Shown here in pieces: positions 24,538 to 33,327 of a DNA stretch of 64,000 nt. A program made the position numbers and the translations under genes. How positions within the stretch are numbered: position 1 is the first letter of the stretch; each line of letters begins with the position of its first letter. The DNA comes from Sphingobium aromaticiconvertens (GTDB lineage: Bacteria > Pseudomonadota > Alphaproteobacteria > Sphingomonadales > Sphingomonadaceae), in NCBI RefSeq assembly GCF_037154075.1, contig NZ_JBANRJ010000001.1:4955501-5019500 (forward strand), written 5' to 3'. A model generated the notes under the pieces. The model had not been told where the DNA came from. It did not search any database and saw nothing but the letters and a program-made list of their open reading frames with translations.

Positions 24538-27011
24538 GAGAGGAGGTCCGCCCCGTCCACTTTCTCCGCCCGCCGCACGTCCAGGAAATAGCGCTGGGCG
24601 ACGGCATCGGAGAGCGCCAGAAGCTGGGATTCGACGTCGAAAATATCGCCCATCCCCATATCATCCCCGGTCATGGGCGTGAGACGCGCAACCAGTGCGC
24701 CCGCCAGTCGCTGGGGCGGCTCCGGCATTCCACCGACCGCCAGCGTCGGCAGGGCAGCGATATGATCGGCCATGCGCGCGACCTGAAAAGCAAGTGCGCG
24801 CGGGTTGTGCGGTTCCAGCATCACCATGTCGCGCACCGGGCGGACAGAGGGGCCGGTCAGATAGCGATTGCGGTAGGATAGCTGGCTGTCGTTGAGGTCG
24901 AGCAGCACCGTCAAATCATCGGCAGAGGCTTCATCCGCGCCGAATGTCGCGGCCAGACGGCAGCCATTGACCGCACGCTCAATCCGGCGGCCAAGGTCGT
25001 GGAAGCGCCATGCCTCGGTCCGCCCCATATTTTCGGCAGCAAGGCCCGACAGCGCGGAAATGCGATCGATCAGTTGCGAGGAGGCGTCGAGCAGCGTCTC
25101 CGATACCGCTCCGTCGAGGGCCGGAAGGGGCCGCCGGATCAATCGCCAGAAATCTATGGCCAGCCGATCGCGCAGACCTTCGCCGATATTGGCGACCGAT
25201 GCCATCATGGACCGGACGCTTCCCGGTTGCATCGGATCGCCCAGCGCGGTGGCGCAGAGTGCCGCGAGCGGGGCATTGCGATCGCGCACCGCGCCCCATA
25301 GTACGAGTTGATCAACCAGCCGTCGCATTGTCGGCGCGGCAAGGGCGGGGCCAAGATCCGCCTCGATCGACCCACCGAGAATGGCGCGGATCATGCGCAG
25401 GGTCATTTCCGCCCGCTCGATATAACGGCCCAGCCAGAAGAGATTATCCGCCGCCTTGGCCGGCAGCATTCCACCGATGCGCCGGATGGCGGGCGTGCCG
25501 CCGGTGCCCAGCAACGTGTCGGGGGGGACAGGCTGCGCGTCGAGGACGCACATATCGGCGGACATATCCCCTTCGCCCATCAGCGCAGCGCGAATGTCGC
25601 CATGAGCCGCCAGCCGCGCGAAACCGCCGGGCATGATGCGCCAGCCCCCCTTGTCGTCACGCGCCACGAAGACGCGCAGGGTGAAGGGCAGCGGGGTCAG
25701 GCGTCCGTCGACGATGGCGGGCGTGGTGGACAGGCGAACGACCTCCTGCCCCACATAATCCATCGGCCGCCGCTCCATCGCCGCCAACAGACGCGCACGG
25801 GCGTCAGGGGTCAGCGTGGAACCCGGCGCGGAGCGCACCCCGTCCAGCCCCGCCGCCTCACGACCGAATGCCGAGCCAATGACCAGATCATCCAACCGCT
25901 CCGCGACATAGGCGCGCTCCGACGGCTGACCGCACCACCAGGTCGCGATGTTGGGCAGGAGCAGCGACTCCCCCAGCAATGCACGCGACAGGCGCGGCAG
26001 GAAGGCGGCGAAGGCGCGCGATTCGATGACGCCCGCACCGGGCCAGTTGGACAGCATCAGGCCGCCGCGCGCGCAGGCGTCGAACAGGTCGGGGACGCCG
26101 ATCCGCGATTCTCCGTCAAAAGCCAGCGGATCAAGGAAGCGGCTGTCCATCCAGCGCCACAGGCCATCAACCCGTTTCAACCCTTCGATGGTGCGGACGA
26201 AGGCCTGTCCATCGGTCACGACCAGATCGTCGCCCTCTACCAGCACGAAGCCCAGATAGCGGGCGAGATGCGCCTGCTCGGCATAGCTCTGGTTGAAGCG
26301 GCCCGGCGTCAGCAAACCGATGCGCGGATCGCTGCGCGCGCAGTCGGCGGCAAGGCCCGCGCGCAGGTCGGCGAAGAAGGGCGCGAGGCGGCGGCTGTTC
26401 ATCGCCCCCAACAGATCGCCCGTCGAGCGCGACATGGCCAGCCGGTTTTCCAGCGCATAGCCGACGCCGACGGGAGTGCGAACCCGGTCGGCCAGCACCC
26501 GCCACTCACCGTCCGGCCCGCGCGCGAGATCGGCGGCGTAGAAATGAAGGTGATGCCCCGCAGGCGGCGGCGCGCCGTTCATCACCCGCCAGTAATGCAG
26601 GCTGCCGGTCACGACCGACGCGGGCAGGCGTCCATCGGCGATCAGCGACTGGGCGCCGTAAATATCGGCGATCACCCGTTCGAGCAGGTCCGCGCGCTGG
26701 GCCAGACCGCGCTCTATCCCCACCCATTCGTCCGCATCGATCAGCAGCGGCACGGCGCTGAGCGGCCAGGCACGCTCCTGCTCATCCCCGGTGACACGGA
26801 ACGCCATGCCCAGATCGACGGCCTGATGCGCGACCTTTTCGGCCAGCGCCGCCGGATCGCCCTGCGCCACGCTCGACAGGCGCGCGAACAGGGTCCGCCA
26901 ATGGTCCGACAGCGCACCCGTGGCGGACGCCGCCATGTCGCCAACGGGCGCGGACGCCAGATAGGCCTGCGCCCAGTCCGAGACCGGGGTTGTCGCTGCC
27001 ATCACGCCCAC
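24534..27011 (-). CDS. Circularly permuted ATP-grasp / alpha-E domain fusion protein
   Basis: An 825-residue fusion. Residues about 1-480 are the circularly permuted ATP-grasp region (DUF404/DUF407 type): PLLIDADEWVGIERGLAQRADLLERVIADIYG, the LARYLGFVLVEGDDLVV strand and YVGQEVVRLSTTPAIVDG. Residues about 500-825 are the helical alpha-E domain (DNLFWLGRYIERAEMTLRMIRAIL, and SYRNRYLTGPSVRPVRDMVMLEPHNPRALAFQV). Proteins of these families are predicted peptide ligases that act with transglutaminase-like peptidases. GTG 27011 is the first start; ATG 27002 is the alternative. It lies 1 nt after the DUF2126 gene and overlaps the next gene by 4 nt, so all three are one translational unit. Confidence 0.93.
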   Translation of the reverse strand: MGVMAATTPVSDWAQAYLASAPVGDMAASATGALSDHWRTLFARLSSVAQGDPAALAEKVAHQAVDLGMAFRVTGDEQERAWPLSAVPLLIDADEWVGIERGLAQRADLLERVIADIYGAQSLIADGRLPASVVTGSLHYWRVMNGAPPPAGHHLHFYAADLARGPDGEWRVLADRVRTPVGVGYALENRLAMSRSTGDLLGAMNSRRLAPFFADLRAGLAADCARSDPRIGLLTPGRFNQSYAEQAHLARYLGFVLVEGDDLVVTDGQAFVRTIEGLKRVDGLWRWMDSRFLDPLAFDGESRIGVPDLFDACARGGLMLSNWPGAGVIESRAFAAFLPRLSRALLGESLLLPNIATWWCGQPSERAYVAERLDDLVIGSAFGREAAGLDGVRSAPGSTLTPDARARLLAAMERRPMDYVGQEVVRLSTTPAIVDGRLTPLPFTLRVFVARDDKGGWRIMPGGFARLAAHGDIRAALMGEGDMSADMCVLDAQPVPPDTLLGTGGTPAIRRIGGMLPAKAADNLFWLGRYIERAEMTLRMIRAILGGSIEADLGPALAAPTMRRLVDQLVLWGAVRDRNAPLAALCATALGDPMQPGSVRSMMASVANIGEGLRDRLAIDFWRLIRRPLPALDGAVSETLLDASSQLIDRISALSGLAAENMGRTEAWRFHDLGRRIERAVNGCRLAATFGADEASADDLTVLLDLNDSQLSYRNRYLTGPSVRPVRDMVMLEPHNPRALAFQVARMADHIAALPTLAVGGMPEPPQRLAGALVARLTPMTGDDMGMGDIFDVESQLLALSDAVAQRYFLDVRRAEKVDGADLLS

Positions 27012-27012
27012 A

Positions 27013-30000
27013 TCAAAGGCCGTGGGGATTGAAACGCAGGTCCAGCGTCATCGGAAACTCCCCCGCGGGTTCGGGCGGCGGCATCTCCACCGGACCCGGC
27101 GTATGGCCATGATCCTGAAAGCGCGCCTTGCGCCGCGATTCCGCCTCATAGCTGTTGATCGGCACATCATCATAATTGCGCCCGCCCGGATGCGCCACAT
27201 GATAGACGCAGCCGCCCAGCGACCTCCCGCTCCAGCTATCGAGCACATCGAAGGTCAGCGGCGCATTGGCGGGCAGGTTCGGGTGCAGGCAGTTGGCGGG
27301 CGCCCATGCCTTATAGCGGACGCCGCCCACCCCTTCGCCCGGAACGCTGGTCGGGGTCATCGGCACCCGGCGGCCGTTGCAGGCGATGATGTGCCGCCCC
27401 GCGACCAGACCCGTCGCGCGGACCTGCAACCGCTCGGTCGAGCTGTCGACATAGCGCACCGTGCCGCCGATCGCGCCGGTTTCACCCAGCACGTTCCACG
27501 GTTCGAGCGCATGGGTGATCTCCAGCCCGACGCCGCCCGCATCGACCGCGCCGTGGGTGGGGAAGCGGAACTGCCGCTGCGCCTCGAACCAGTTGGGGTC
27601 GAAATCATAGCCCGCGCCGCGCAGGTCGGAGAGGACTTCCAGGAAATCGGCCCAGACGAAATGCGGCAGGAAGAAGCGGTCGTGCAGCGCCGTGCCCCAA
27701 CGCACCAGACTGCCCTGCTGCGGCTCGCGCCAGAACCAGGCGGTGAGCGCGCGCAGAAGGAGTTGCTGCGCGAGGCTCATCTGCGCGTCTGGTGGCATCT
27801 CGAACCCGCGAAACTCGACGAGGCCGAGGCGTCCGGTCGGGCCATCGGGCGAGAACAGTTTGTCGATGCAGATTTCGGTACGGTGGGTATTGCCGGTCAC
27901 GTCGACCAGCAGGTTGCGGAACAGGCGATCGACCAGCCAAGGGGGTGGCATGGCGCCTTCGCCGGGTTTCGGGACTTGAGCGAGGGCGATTTCCAGTTCG
28001 TACAGGCTGTCATGCCGGGCCTCGTCAATGCGGGGGGCCTGACTGGTGGGGCCAATGAAGAGGCCGGAAAAGAGATAGCTGAGCGCAGGATGCCGCTGCC
28101 AGTAGAGGACGAAGCTCTTCAGGAGATCCGGACGGCGGATGAAGGGGGAATCATTGACCGTCGCGCCGCCAAGGACGAGGTGATTGCCCCCGCCGGTGCC
28201 GATCGAGCGCCCGTCGACCATGAATTTGTCGGCGGTCATCTCCGTCAGTCGCGCATCGTCATAGACCCCTTCGGTGATCGCCACCGTCTCGGCCCAGCTT
28301 TTCGCGGGCTGGATATTCACCTCGACCACGCCGGGGTCGGGCGTGACCTTCAGCACCATCAGGCGCGGGTCGGGCGGCGGCGCATAGCCCTCGATCCGCA
28401 CGGGGATGCGGGTGGCTTCCGCCACCCGCTCGACCTCAGCAATCAGTTCCAGATAATCGTCCAGCGCCTTTACCGGGGGCAGGAAGACCGACAGGAAATT
28501 GCCGCGCGGCTCGACCGTAACGGCGGTGCGCACCGCGCCCTCGATAAAGACCTGCTCGACCCGTTCCTGCTGTTCGGCCTGCGCGGTTTCGATCCGCTGG
28601 GCGGCCTGCTCCCGGAAATCAGGGAGCGGTTCGCGCGGTTCGCTGCCGTCCTGGGCGTGGATATAGGGGAAGTCGGATGGCGGCACATAGGGCAGCGTGC
28701 CGAGCGGCAGGCGATAGCCCAGCGCCGAATCGCCGGGCACCGCGAACAGGCCACGGCGGCGCACCTTCCACACCTCGCTCTGCCAGCGGGGCACGGAGAC
28801 TTCGCTCTGCCAGCGCTGGATGGGCAGGACATAGCCGACCGTCTTGGACAGCCCACCCTCGAACGCGCGGACCATGCGGCTGCGTTCCTCGGGATTGTCG
28901 AATTTGGGATCGCCGGGCGACACATTGTCGGGCAGTTCGGCTTCCTTGACCGACCAGGCGAGCGTGTCTTCATAGACGGGTTGCACATAGTCAGCCTCGA
29001 CGCCCAGACCATTGGCCAGGGCGTAAAGGAACTGCCCGGCCATTTCCGGCGTCACGGTCGCGTCGCCTGCTTCCGGCTCGCCCGCGATCAGGCTGACGTC
29101 GCGCCAGACGGGGGTGCCGTCGGTGCGCCAATAAATGGAATAGCCCCAGCGCGGCAGGCTTTCGCCCGGATACCATTTACCCTGTCCATGATGGAGCAGC
29201 GCGCCCGGCGCGAAACGGTCGCGCAGGCGGCGGATCAACCGGTCGGCATAGCCCGCCTTGGTCGGTCCCACCGCGTCACCATTCCATTCGGACGCCTGGG
29301 GATCGTCAATCGCGACGAAGGTCGGCTCGCCCCCGGTGGTCAGGCGCACATCCTGCGCGGTCAAATCGGCATCGACCTGCTCGCCCAGCGCCATCAGCGC
29401 GTTCCAGCGCACATCGGTGAAGGGCTTGGTGATCCGCACCGCCTCGGCAATACGGCTGACGCTCATCTCGAAGGCGAAATCGACTTCCGCCGGTTCGGCC
29501 ATGCCGGTGATCGGCGAAGCGGAGCGAAAATGCGGCGTGGCGCAGAGCGGGATATGCCCCTCGCCTGCAAACATGCCCGATGTCGCGTCGAGCGCGACCC
29601 AGCCCGCGCCGGGCACATAGGCCTCTGCCCATGCGTGCAGGTCGACCACGTCCTGCGTAACGCCCTTTGGCCCCTCGATCGGTTCGACATCGGCGACAAG
29701 CTGGATCGAATAGCCGGAGACGAACCGCGCGGCGAAACCCAGACGACGAAGCAACTGGACCAGCAGCCAGGCGCTGTCGCGACAGGAGCCGATGCCGACC
29801 TCCAGCGTTTCCTCGGGCGTCTGCACGCCCGTTTCCATGCGGATGACATAGCCTATCCGCTGCTGGAGCCGTGAATTGACGTCGACCAGAAAGTCGATGG
29901 TCCGGCCTGAAAAATGGCGATGCTGCTCCACCAGCGCATCGAATTGCGCGCCCTGCGGTTCGACATCGAAATAGGCGGCAAGATCGGTTCTTAGCTGGTC

Positions 30001-30318
30001 GTCATAGGCGAAGGGGTAAGTCTCCGCATAAGGCTCCACGAAGAAATCGAAGGGGTTGATGATGTCGAGATCAGCCAGCAGATCAACCTCGATCGAGAAA
30101 TGATCGACCGGATCGGGAAAGACGACCCGCGCCAGCCAGTTGCCGTGTGGATCCTGCTGCCAGTTGAGGAAATGATTCTGCGGCTCGATCTTCAGCGCAT
30201 AATTGGGCACCTTGGTCCGGCTGTGCGGGGCCGGGCGCAATCGAATGACCTGCGGCCCCAGCCGGATCGGACGGCTGTAGCGATAGGCGGTGAGGTGGTG
30301 CAAGGCGGCTTTGAGCAT
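27013..30318 (-). CDS. Large transglutaminase-like protein with DUF2126 domain
   Basis: A 1101-residue protein. I start it at ATG 30318 ([17 protein letters not shown]), where the family homology begins; GTG 30366 is also in frame. The N-terminal transglutaminase part has Cys179 in [10 protein letters not shown], His228 in [10 protein letters not shown] and Asp244 in VALDATSG. The DUF2126 part fills the remaining two thirds, with [11 protein letters not shown], the [12 protein letters not shown] block, [13 protein letters not shown] and the [12 protein letters not shown] segment. It is the first gene of the three-gene ATP-grasp/alpha-E/transglutaminase operon. The chemistry of DUF2126 is not known to me; relatives are consistently linked to ATP-grasp and alpha-E genes. 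Confidence 0.92.
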   Translation of the reverse strand: MLKAALHHLTAYRYSRPIRLGPQVIRLRPAPHSRTKVPNYALKIEPQNHFLNWQQDPHGNWLARVVFPDPVDHFSIEVDLLADLDIINPFDFFVEPYAETYPFAYDDQLRTDLAAYFDVEPQGAQFDALVEQHRHFSGRTIDFLVDVNSRLQQRIGYVIRMETGVQTPEETLEVGIGSCRDSAWLLVQLLRRLGFAARFVSGYSIQLVADVEPIEGPKGVTQDVVDLHAWAEAYVPGAGWVALDATSGMFAGEGHIPLCATPHFRSASPITGMAEPAEVDFAFEMSVSRIAEAVRITKPFTDVRWNALMALGEQVDADLTAQDVRLTTGGEPTFVAIDDPQASEWNGDAVGPTKAGYADRLIRRLRDRFAPGALLHHGQGKWYPGESLPRWGYSIYWRTDGTPVWRDVSLIAGEPEAGDATVTPEMAGQFLYALANGLGVEADYVQPVYEDTLAWSVKEAELPDNVSPGDPKFDNPEERSRMVRAFEGGLSKTVGYVLPIQRWQSEVSVPRWQSEVWKVRRRGLFAVPGDSALGYRLPLGTLPYVPPSDFPYIHAQDGSEPREPLPDFREQAAQRIETAQAEQQERVEQVFIEGAVRTAVTVEPRGNFLSVFLPPVKALDDYLELIAEVERVAEATRIPVRIEGYAPPPDPRLMVLKVTPDPGVVEVNIQPAKSWAETVAITEGVYDDARLTEMTADKFMVDGRSIGTGGGNHLVLGGATVNDSPFIRRPDLLKSFVLYWQRHPALSYLFSGLFIGPTSQAPRIDEARHDSLYELEIALAQVPKPGEGAMPPPWLVDRLFRNLLVDVTGNTHRTEICIDKLFSPDGPTGRLGLVEFRGFEMPPDAQMSLAQQLLLRALTAWFWREPQQGSLVRWGTALHDRFFLPHFVWADFLEVLSDLRGAGYDFDPNWFEAQRQFRFPTHGAVDAGGVGLEITHALEPWNVLGETGAIGGTVRYVDSSTERLQVRATGLVAGRHIIACNGRRVPMTPTSVPGEGVGGVRYKAWAPANCLHPNLPANAPLTFDVLDSWSGRSLGGCVYHVAHPGGRNYDDVPINSYEAESRRKARFQDHGHTPGPVEMPPPEPAGEFPMTLDLRFNPHGL

Positions 30319-30391
30319 GGCATTATCAGACGCCAGCACTTGCTGCGTTGCAATATCTAATTGCACCGCCCCGCATATTAGGGTGCCTTAG

Positions 30392-31207
30392 TTAGCGGCC
30401 GGTCGCCTTACCCAGCGGTGTCGCGAGTGCAAGATCGGGGCGAACCGGCAGCACCCTGCCAGAAACGGGCAGGTTCAGCGCCTTGAGCGCACCCGCGACC
30501 AGATCCGCCACGCCCCTCGCGCCCAGTTCGCTGAAATGGGTGTCGTCGGCGATCCCCTTGGGAAAGGCGGCGACGCCATCCTGCGCGCCAAAATGGAGAT
30601 AATAGGCGCGTGACTTTTCCTGTCCCGCCTTATCGACCCAGGCGCGCGACAATGCCTCCAGGTCGATGAGCGGGGTGGCCGTCTTTGCCGCAAGGTCGCG
30701 GACAACGGCGGAATAGTCGGCGAAATCCGCCTTCGCCTTGCCATCCGCCCCGAAGGACCGCCGCGCTACCGGCGTCAGCAACACTGGCGTCCCGCCTGCG
30801 CCCCGCACGCTCCAGATAAAGCGCAGCAAATTGTCGCGATAGTCGGTGGTGGGCGCGGCGAAGCGTTCGGGCTTTGCCTTATAGGCGTCGTTATGGCCGA
30901 ACTGGATCAGCACCGTATCGCCGGGTTGCAGATCTTTCATCAACGCATCCCAGCGCCCCTCCGCGATGAAGGTGCGGGTCGAACGCCCGCCCATCGCATG
31001 GTTGCTGACGCGGACATCGGGGGACAGACCGCAGGAAAGCATCATACCCCAGCCGGTCTGGGGATATTTGTCCTGCTTGTAATTGGACGCAGTCGAATCC
31101 CCAGCGATCAGGATGCTGCTACCCGGCGGCGCGGCCTGGGCGGTGGACGCGGCCAGCCAGAGTGTCGCGGCGGTCAGGGCGGCGGTGGAGAAAAGGGTGC
31201 GAGACAT
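30392..31207 (-). CDS. Rhamnogalacturonan acetylesterase (SGNH hydrolase, CE12 type)
   Basis: A 271-residue exported esterase: signal peptide about 1-25 (ending AQA), then the SGNH blocks, with the nucleophile Ser in LIAGDSTASNY, block II Gly in MGGRSTRTF, block III Asn in QFGHNDAYK, and block V Asp/His in DDTHFSELGARG. It removes acetyl groups from galacturonate in the rhamnogalacturonan-I backbone so that the neighbouring lyase can cut. It overlaps the PL11 lyase stop by 1 nt (TAATG), so the two are co-translated. Located in the periplasm or outside the cell. Confidence 0.93.
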   Translation of the reverse strand: MSRTLFSTAALTAATLWLAASTAQAAPPGSSILIAGDSTASNYKQDKYPQTGWGMMLSCGLSPDVRVSNHAMGGRSTRTFIAEGRWDALMKDLQPGDTVLIQFGHNDAYKAKPERFAAPTTDYRDNLLRFIWSVRGAGGTPVLLTPVARRSFGADGKAKADFADYSAVVRDLAAKTATPLIDLEALSRAWVDKAGQEKSRAYYLHFGAQDGVAAFPKGIADDTHFSELGARGVADLVAGALKALNLPVSGRVLPVRPDLALATPLGKATGR

Positions 31208-33123
31208 TATTTACCTTCTTCGCTGACTGGCAGGGCGCGGGACAGATGCGGCGGCTGGTTATAGGCGCTGTTCTGCCAGGCGATGCCGGCGCGATAGACC
31301 GGATCGTGCATCAGCGTCGGCATTCGCAGCGTCGTGGGCCACGGTGTGGTGTAGATGCGCAACTCGCTGCTATCGGTGTTGCGCACAACCAGTTCCTCAC
31401 GCCAGTCGCCCACTATGTCGGCAGAAAGGGCAGGGTTCTGCTTTGTGCCGTTGTTCGATTCAACGCCCTCCGGTCGGAGCAGCGGGCGTTCGATCCCGGC
31501 CTTCCAGTCCCATTTGTCGATGCGTGTGCCGTCGAGCAATTCGCGCAACGCGTCGCCATCCCACCATATGGCGAAATTGGCGGCCTTCGGATGCCCGCCG
31601 GGGATGACATTCCCCTGCGCATCCCACAGATCGGGCGAATTGCTGGCCCAGCTTTCCGCGCCGGGATGGCGCGGGTCGATGTCGATGGCGAGGCCGCGCC
31701 CGGTATCCTTGTCGGCAGGCTTCTTCCACAGCACTTCGCCGGTGCGCGCGTCCAGCATGGCCGCCCCGATATTGCCATTCGATCGCATATCCTCATGCAC
31801 GCCGAATTTCTCAAGGCCCGGACGGGCGGGGTCGAGGTCCGACACATGCATGGCGTCGCCATGGAACAGGCGAGCGGTCCAAAGCCCCTTGCCATCATCA
31901 TCCACCGCCATCGAGCCGTAGAGGATTTCGTCGCGGCCATCGCCGTCGACATCGGCCACCGACATCTGGTGGTTGCCTTGCCCGGCATAGGCGGCGTTGC
32001 CCGGCGCGCTGCTGTCGAACAACCAGCGCTGGGTCAGCTTGCCGCCACGCCAGTCCCACGCCGCGATGGTGGAGCGGGCATAATAGCCACGTGCGAAGAT
32101 CAGGCTGGGCTGCTTGCCGTCAAGCCAGGCGACCGACGCAAGATAGCGTTCCGACCGGTTGCCATAGCCATCGCCCCACAATTTCGTCAGTCCCTCCGTG
32201 GAAGGGTCGGCGTCGGGCGAGCGGGGTGGCGAATAGGGGGCGGTGGCGAGCGCCTTGCCGGTCGCCCCCTCAAACACCGTCAGAAATTCGGGACCGGAGA
32301 GAATGCGACCCTTACGCTGCGCGACCTTCGTGCCGTCAGGCAGGATTGTCGCGCCGGTACGGTCGGCTTGCGGCAGATTGCCCTCTCCCCCGCGCCAGTC
32401 GGCTTTGTCGTCGCCAATCACCTTGCCCGCGCCGTCGACCGTTCCGTCTGCGGTCTTCATGGCGACCTCCGCCCGGCCATCGCCGTCGAGGTCGGCGACC
32501 ATGAATTGGGTATAATGGGCGCCCGAACGGATGTTCCGGCCAAGATCGATGCGCCACAGTCGCTTGCCGTCCAGCGTATAGGCGTCGATCAGCGTCTCCC
32601 CGGTATAGCCCGAAAAAGCATTATCCTTGGCGATCGAAGGATACCATTTGACGACGAGTTCATAGCGGCCGTCGCCGTTCAGATCACCGACGCTGACGTC
32701 GTTGGCGCTGTAGCTGTAGCGCTCGCCATCGGGCGTGGTGCGGTCCGCCGGGCGATCGAGCGGGATGGCCAAAGTGCCATCCTTCCATGGGGTCATCCCC
32801 GTTCCTTTGGGTCGGGCGCTGCCTTCGGTCAGGGCGTAGCGGGATGTGGCCGTCCCCTCTCGATCATGCACGCTAGTCGCGTCCTTGCCGCCGATCCGGG
32901 CGATCGCGCGACCGTCGCGCCAGAGGGTGAAGCGCGTGCCGGGCCGGTCAGTGGCGAGCAGGCGCCAGGAAATATGATTGCCCTGCCCGTCATTGGCGGC
33001 AAGCGCGACCAGCGCGCGGTCCAGCCGTTCGACCTGCCGCCCGCCGACCAGCGGGGGCATAGCGGCGATGGCAGGACATAGGCCGGTCAATGCAGCAGCA
33101 GCAAGCAAGGCGGTTTTCTTCAA
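31207..33123 (-). CDS. Rhamnogalacturonan lyase, polysaccharide lyase family 11
   Basis: A 638-residue exported lyase that starts at TTG 33123 behind GGGAGAGGG. A signal peptide (MKKTALLAAAALTGLCPAIA) is followed by the beta-propeller of PL11 (YesW/YesX-like), in which calcium-binding DxDGDGR repeats recur: VGDLNGDGRYELV, VADLDGDGRAEVA, VADVDGDGRDEIL. KWYPSIAKDNAFSGYTGETLIDAYTLDGKRLW is a family hallmark. It cleaves the rhamnose-galacturonate backbone of RG-I by beta-elimination. It is divergent from the TonB receptor that probably imports the products, and is co-translated with the acetylesterase. Confidence 0.95.
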   Translation of the reverse strand: MKKTALLAAAALTGLCPAIAAMPPLVGGRQVERLDRALVALAANDGQGNHISWRLLATDRPGTRFTLWRDGRAIARIGGKDATSVHDREGTATSRYALTEGSARPKGTGMTPWKDGTLAIPLDRPADRTTPDGERYSYSANDVSVGDLNGDGRYELVVKWYPSIAKDNAFSGYTGETLIDAYTLDGKRLWRIDLGRNIRSGAHYTQFMVADLDGDGRAEVAMKTADGTVDGAGKVIGDDKADWRGGEGNLPQADRTGATILPDGTKVAQRKGRILSGPEFLTVFEGATGKALATAPYSPPRSPDADPSTEGLTKLWGDGYGNRSERYLASVAWLDGKQPSLIFARGYYARSTIAAWDWRGGKLTQRWLFDSSAPGNAAYAGQGNHQMSVADVDGDGRDEILYGSMAVDDDGKGLWTARLFHGDAMHVSDLDPARPGLEKFGVHEDMRSNGNIGAAMLDARTGEVLWKKPADKDTGRGLAIDIDPRHPGAESWASNSPDLWDAQGNVIPGGHPKAANFAIWWDGDALRELLDGTRIDKWDWKAGIERPLLRPEGVESNNGTKQNPALSADIVGDWREELVVRNTDSSELRIYTTPWPTTLRMPTLMHDPVYRAGIAWQNSAYNQPPHLSRALPVSEEGK

Positions 33124-33147
33124 GACCCTCTCCCTTTTTCATTAACG

Positions 33148-33173
33148 ATGGAATTGCCATTTTGGCGATCCAT
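33148..33173. promoter_or_regulatory. Candidate operator in the pectin-locus divergent region
   Basis: A hyphenated palindrome pairs ATGGA...GCCA with TGGC...TCCAT around a TTT centre. It lies between the PL11 lyase and the TonB receptor, just upstream of the lyase, in an AT-rich stretch. It could bind a LacI/GntR-type sugar regulator; no regulator gene is in the window. Confidence 0.25.
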
Positions 33174-33327
33174 CACCCTCAGAATGTCCACAATATGAAC
33201 GTCATGTTATAAATGTGAACTTTTTTGTTGTCAGCCGCAATAAATCAGATAATTGAGAATGCAAATACGCATCGAAGCGAAAACGGCGGATGGGGATCCG
33301 CCGGGGAATAAGAGGGAGGATCTGAAC

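Noticed and set aside
27022..29874. 950-codon open frame opposite the DUF2126 gene
   Set aside because: Antisense frame created by GC-rich codon bias; Arg/Ala/Gly/His-rich product with no domain, and the sense strand encodes an intact conserved protein.
31162..33081. 639-codon open frame opposite the PL11 lyase
   Set aside because: Same codon-bias shadow; it contains no motif, and the lyase repeats on the other strand are clear.
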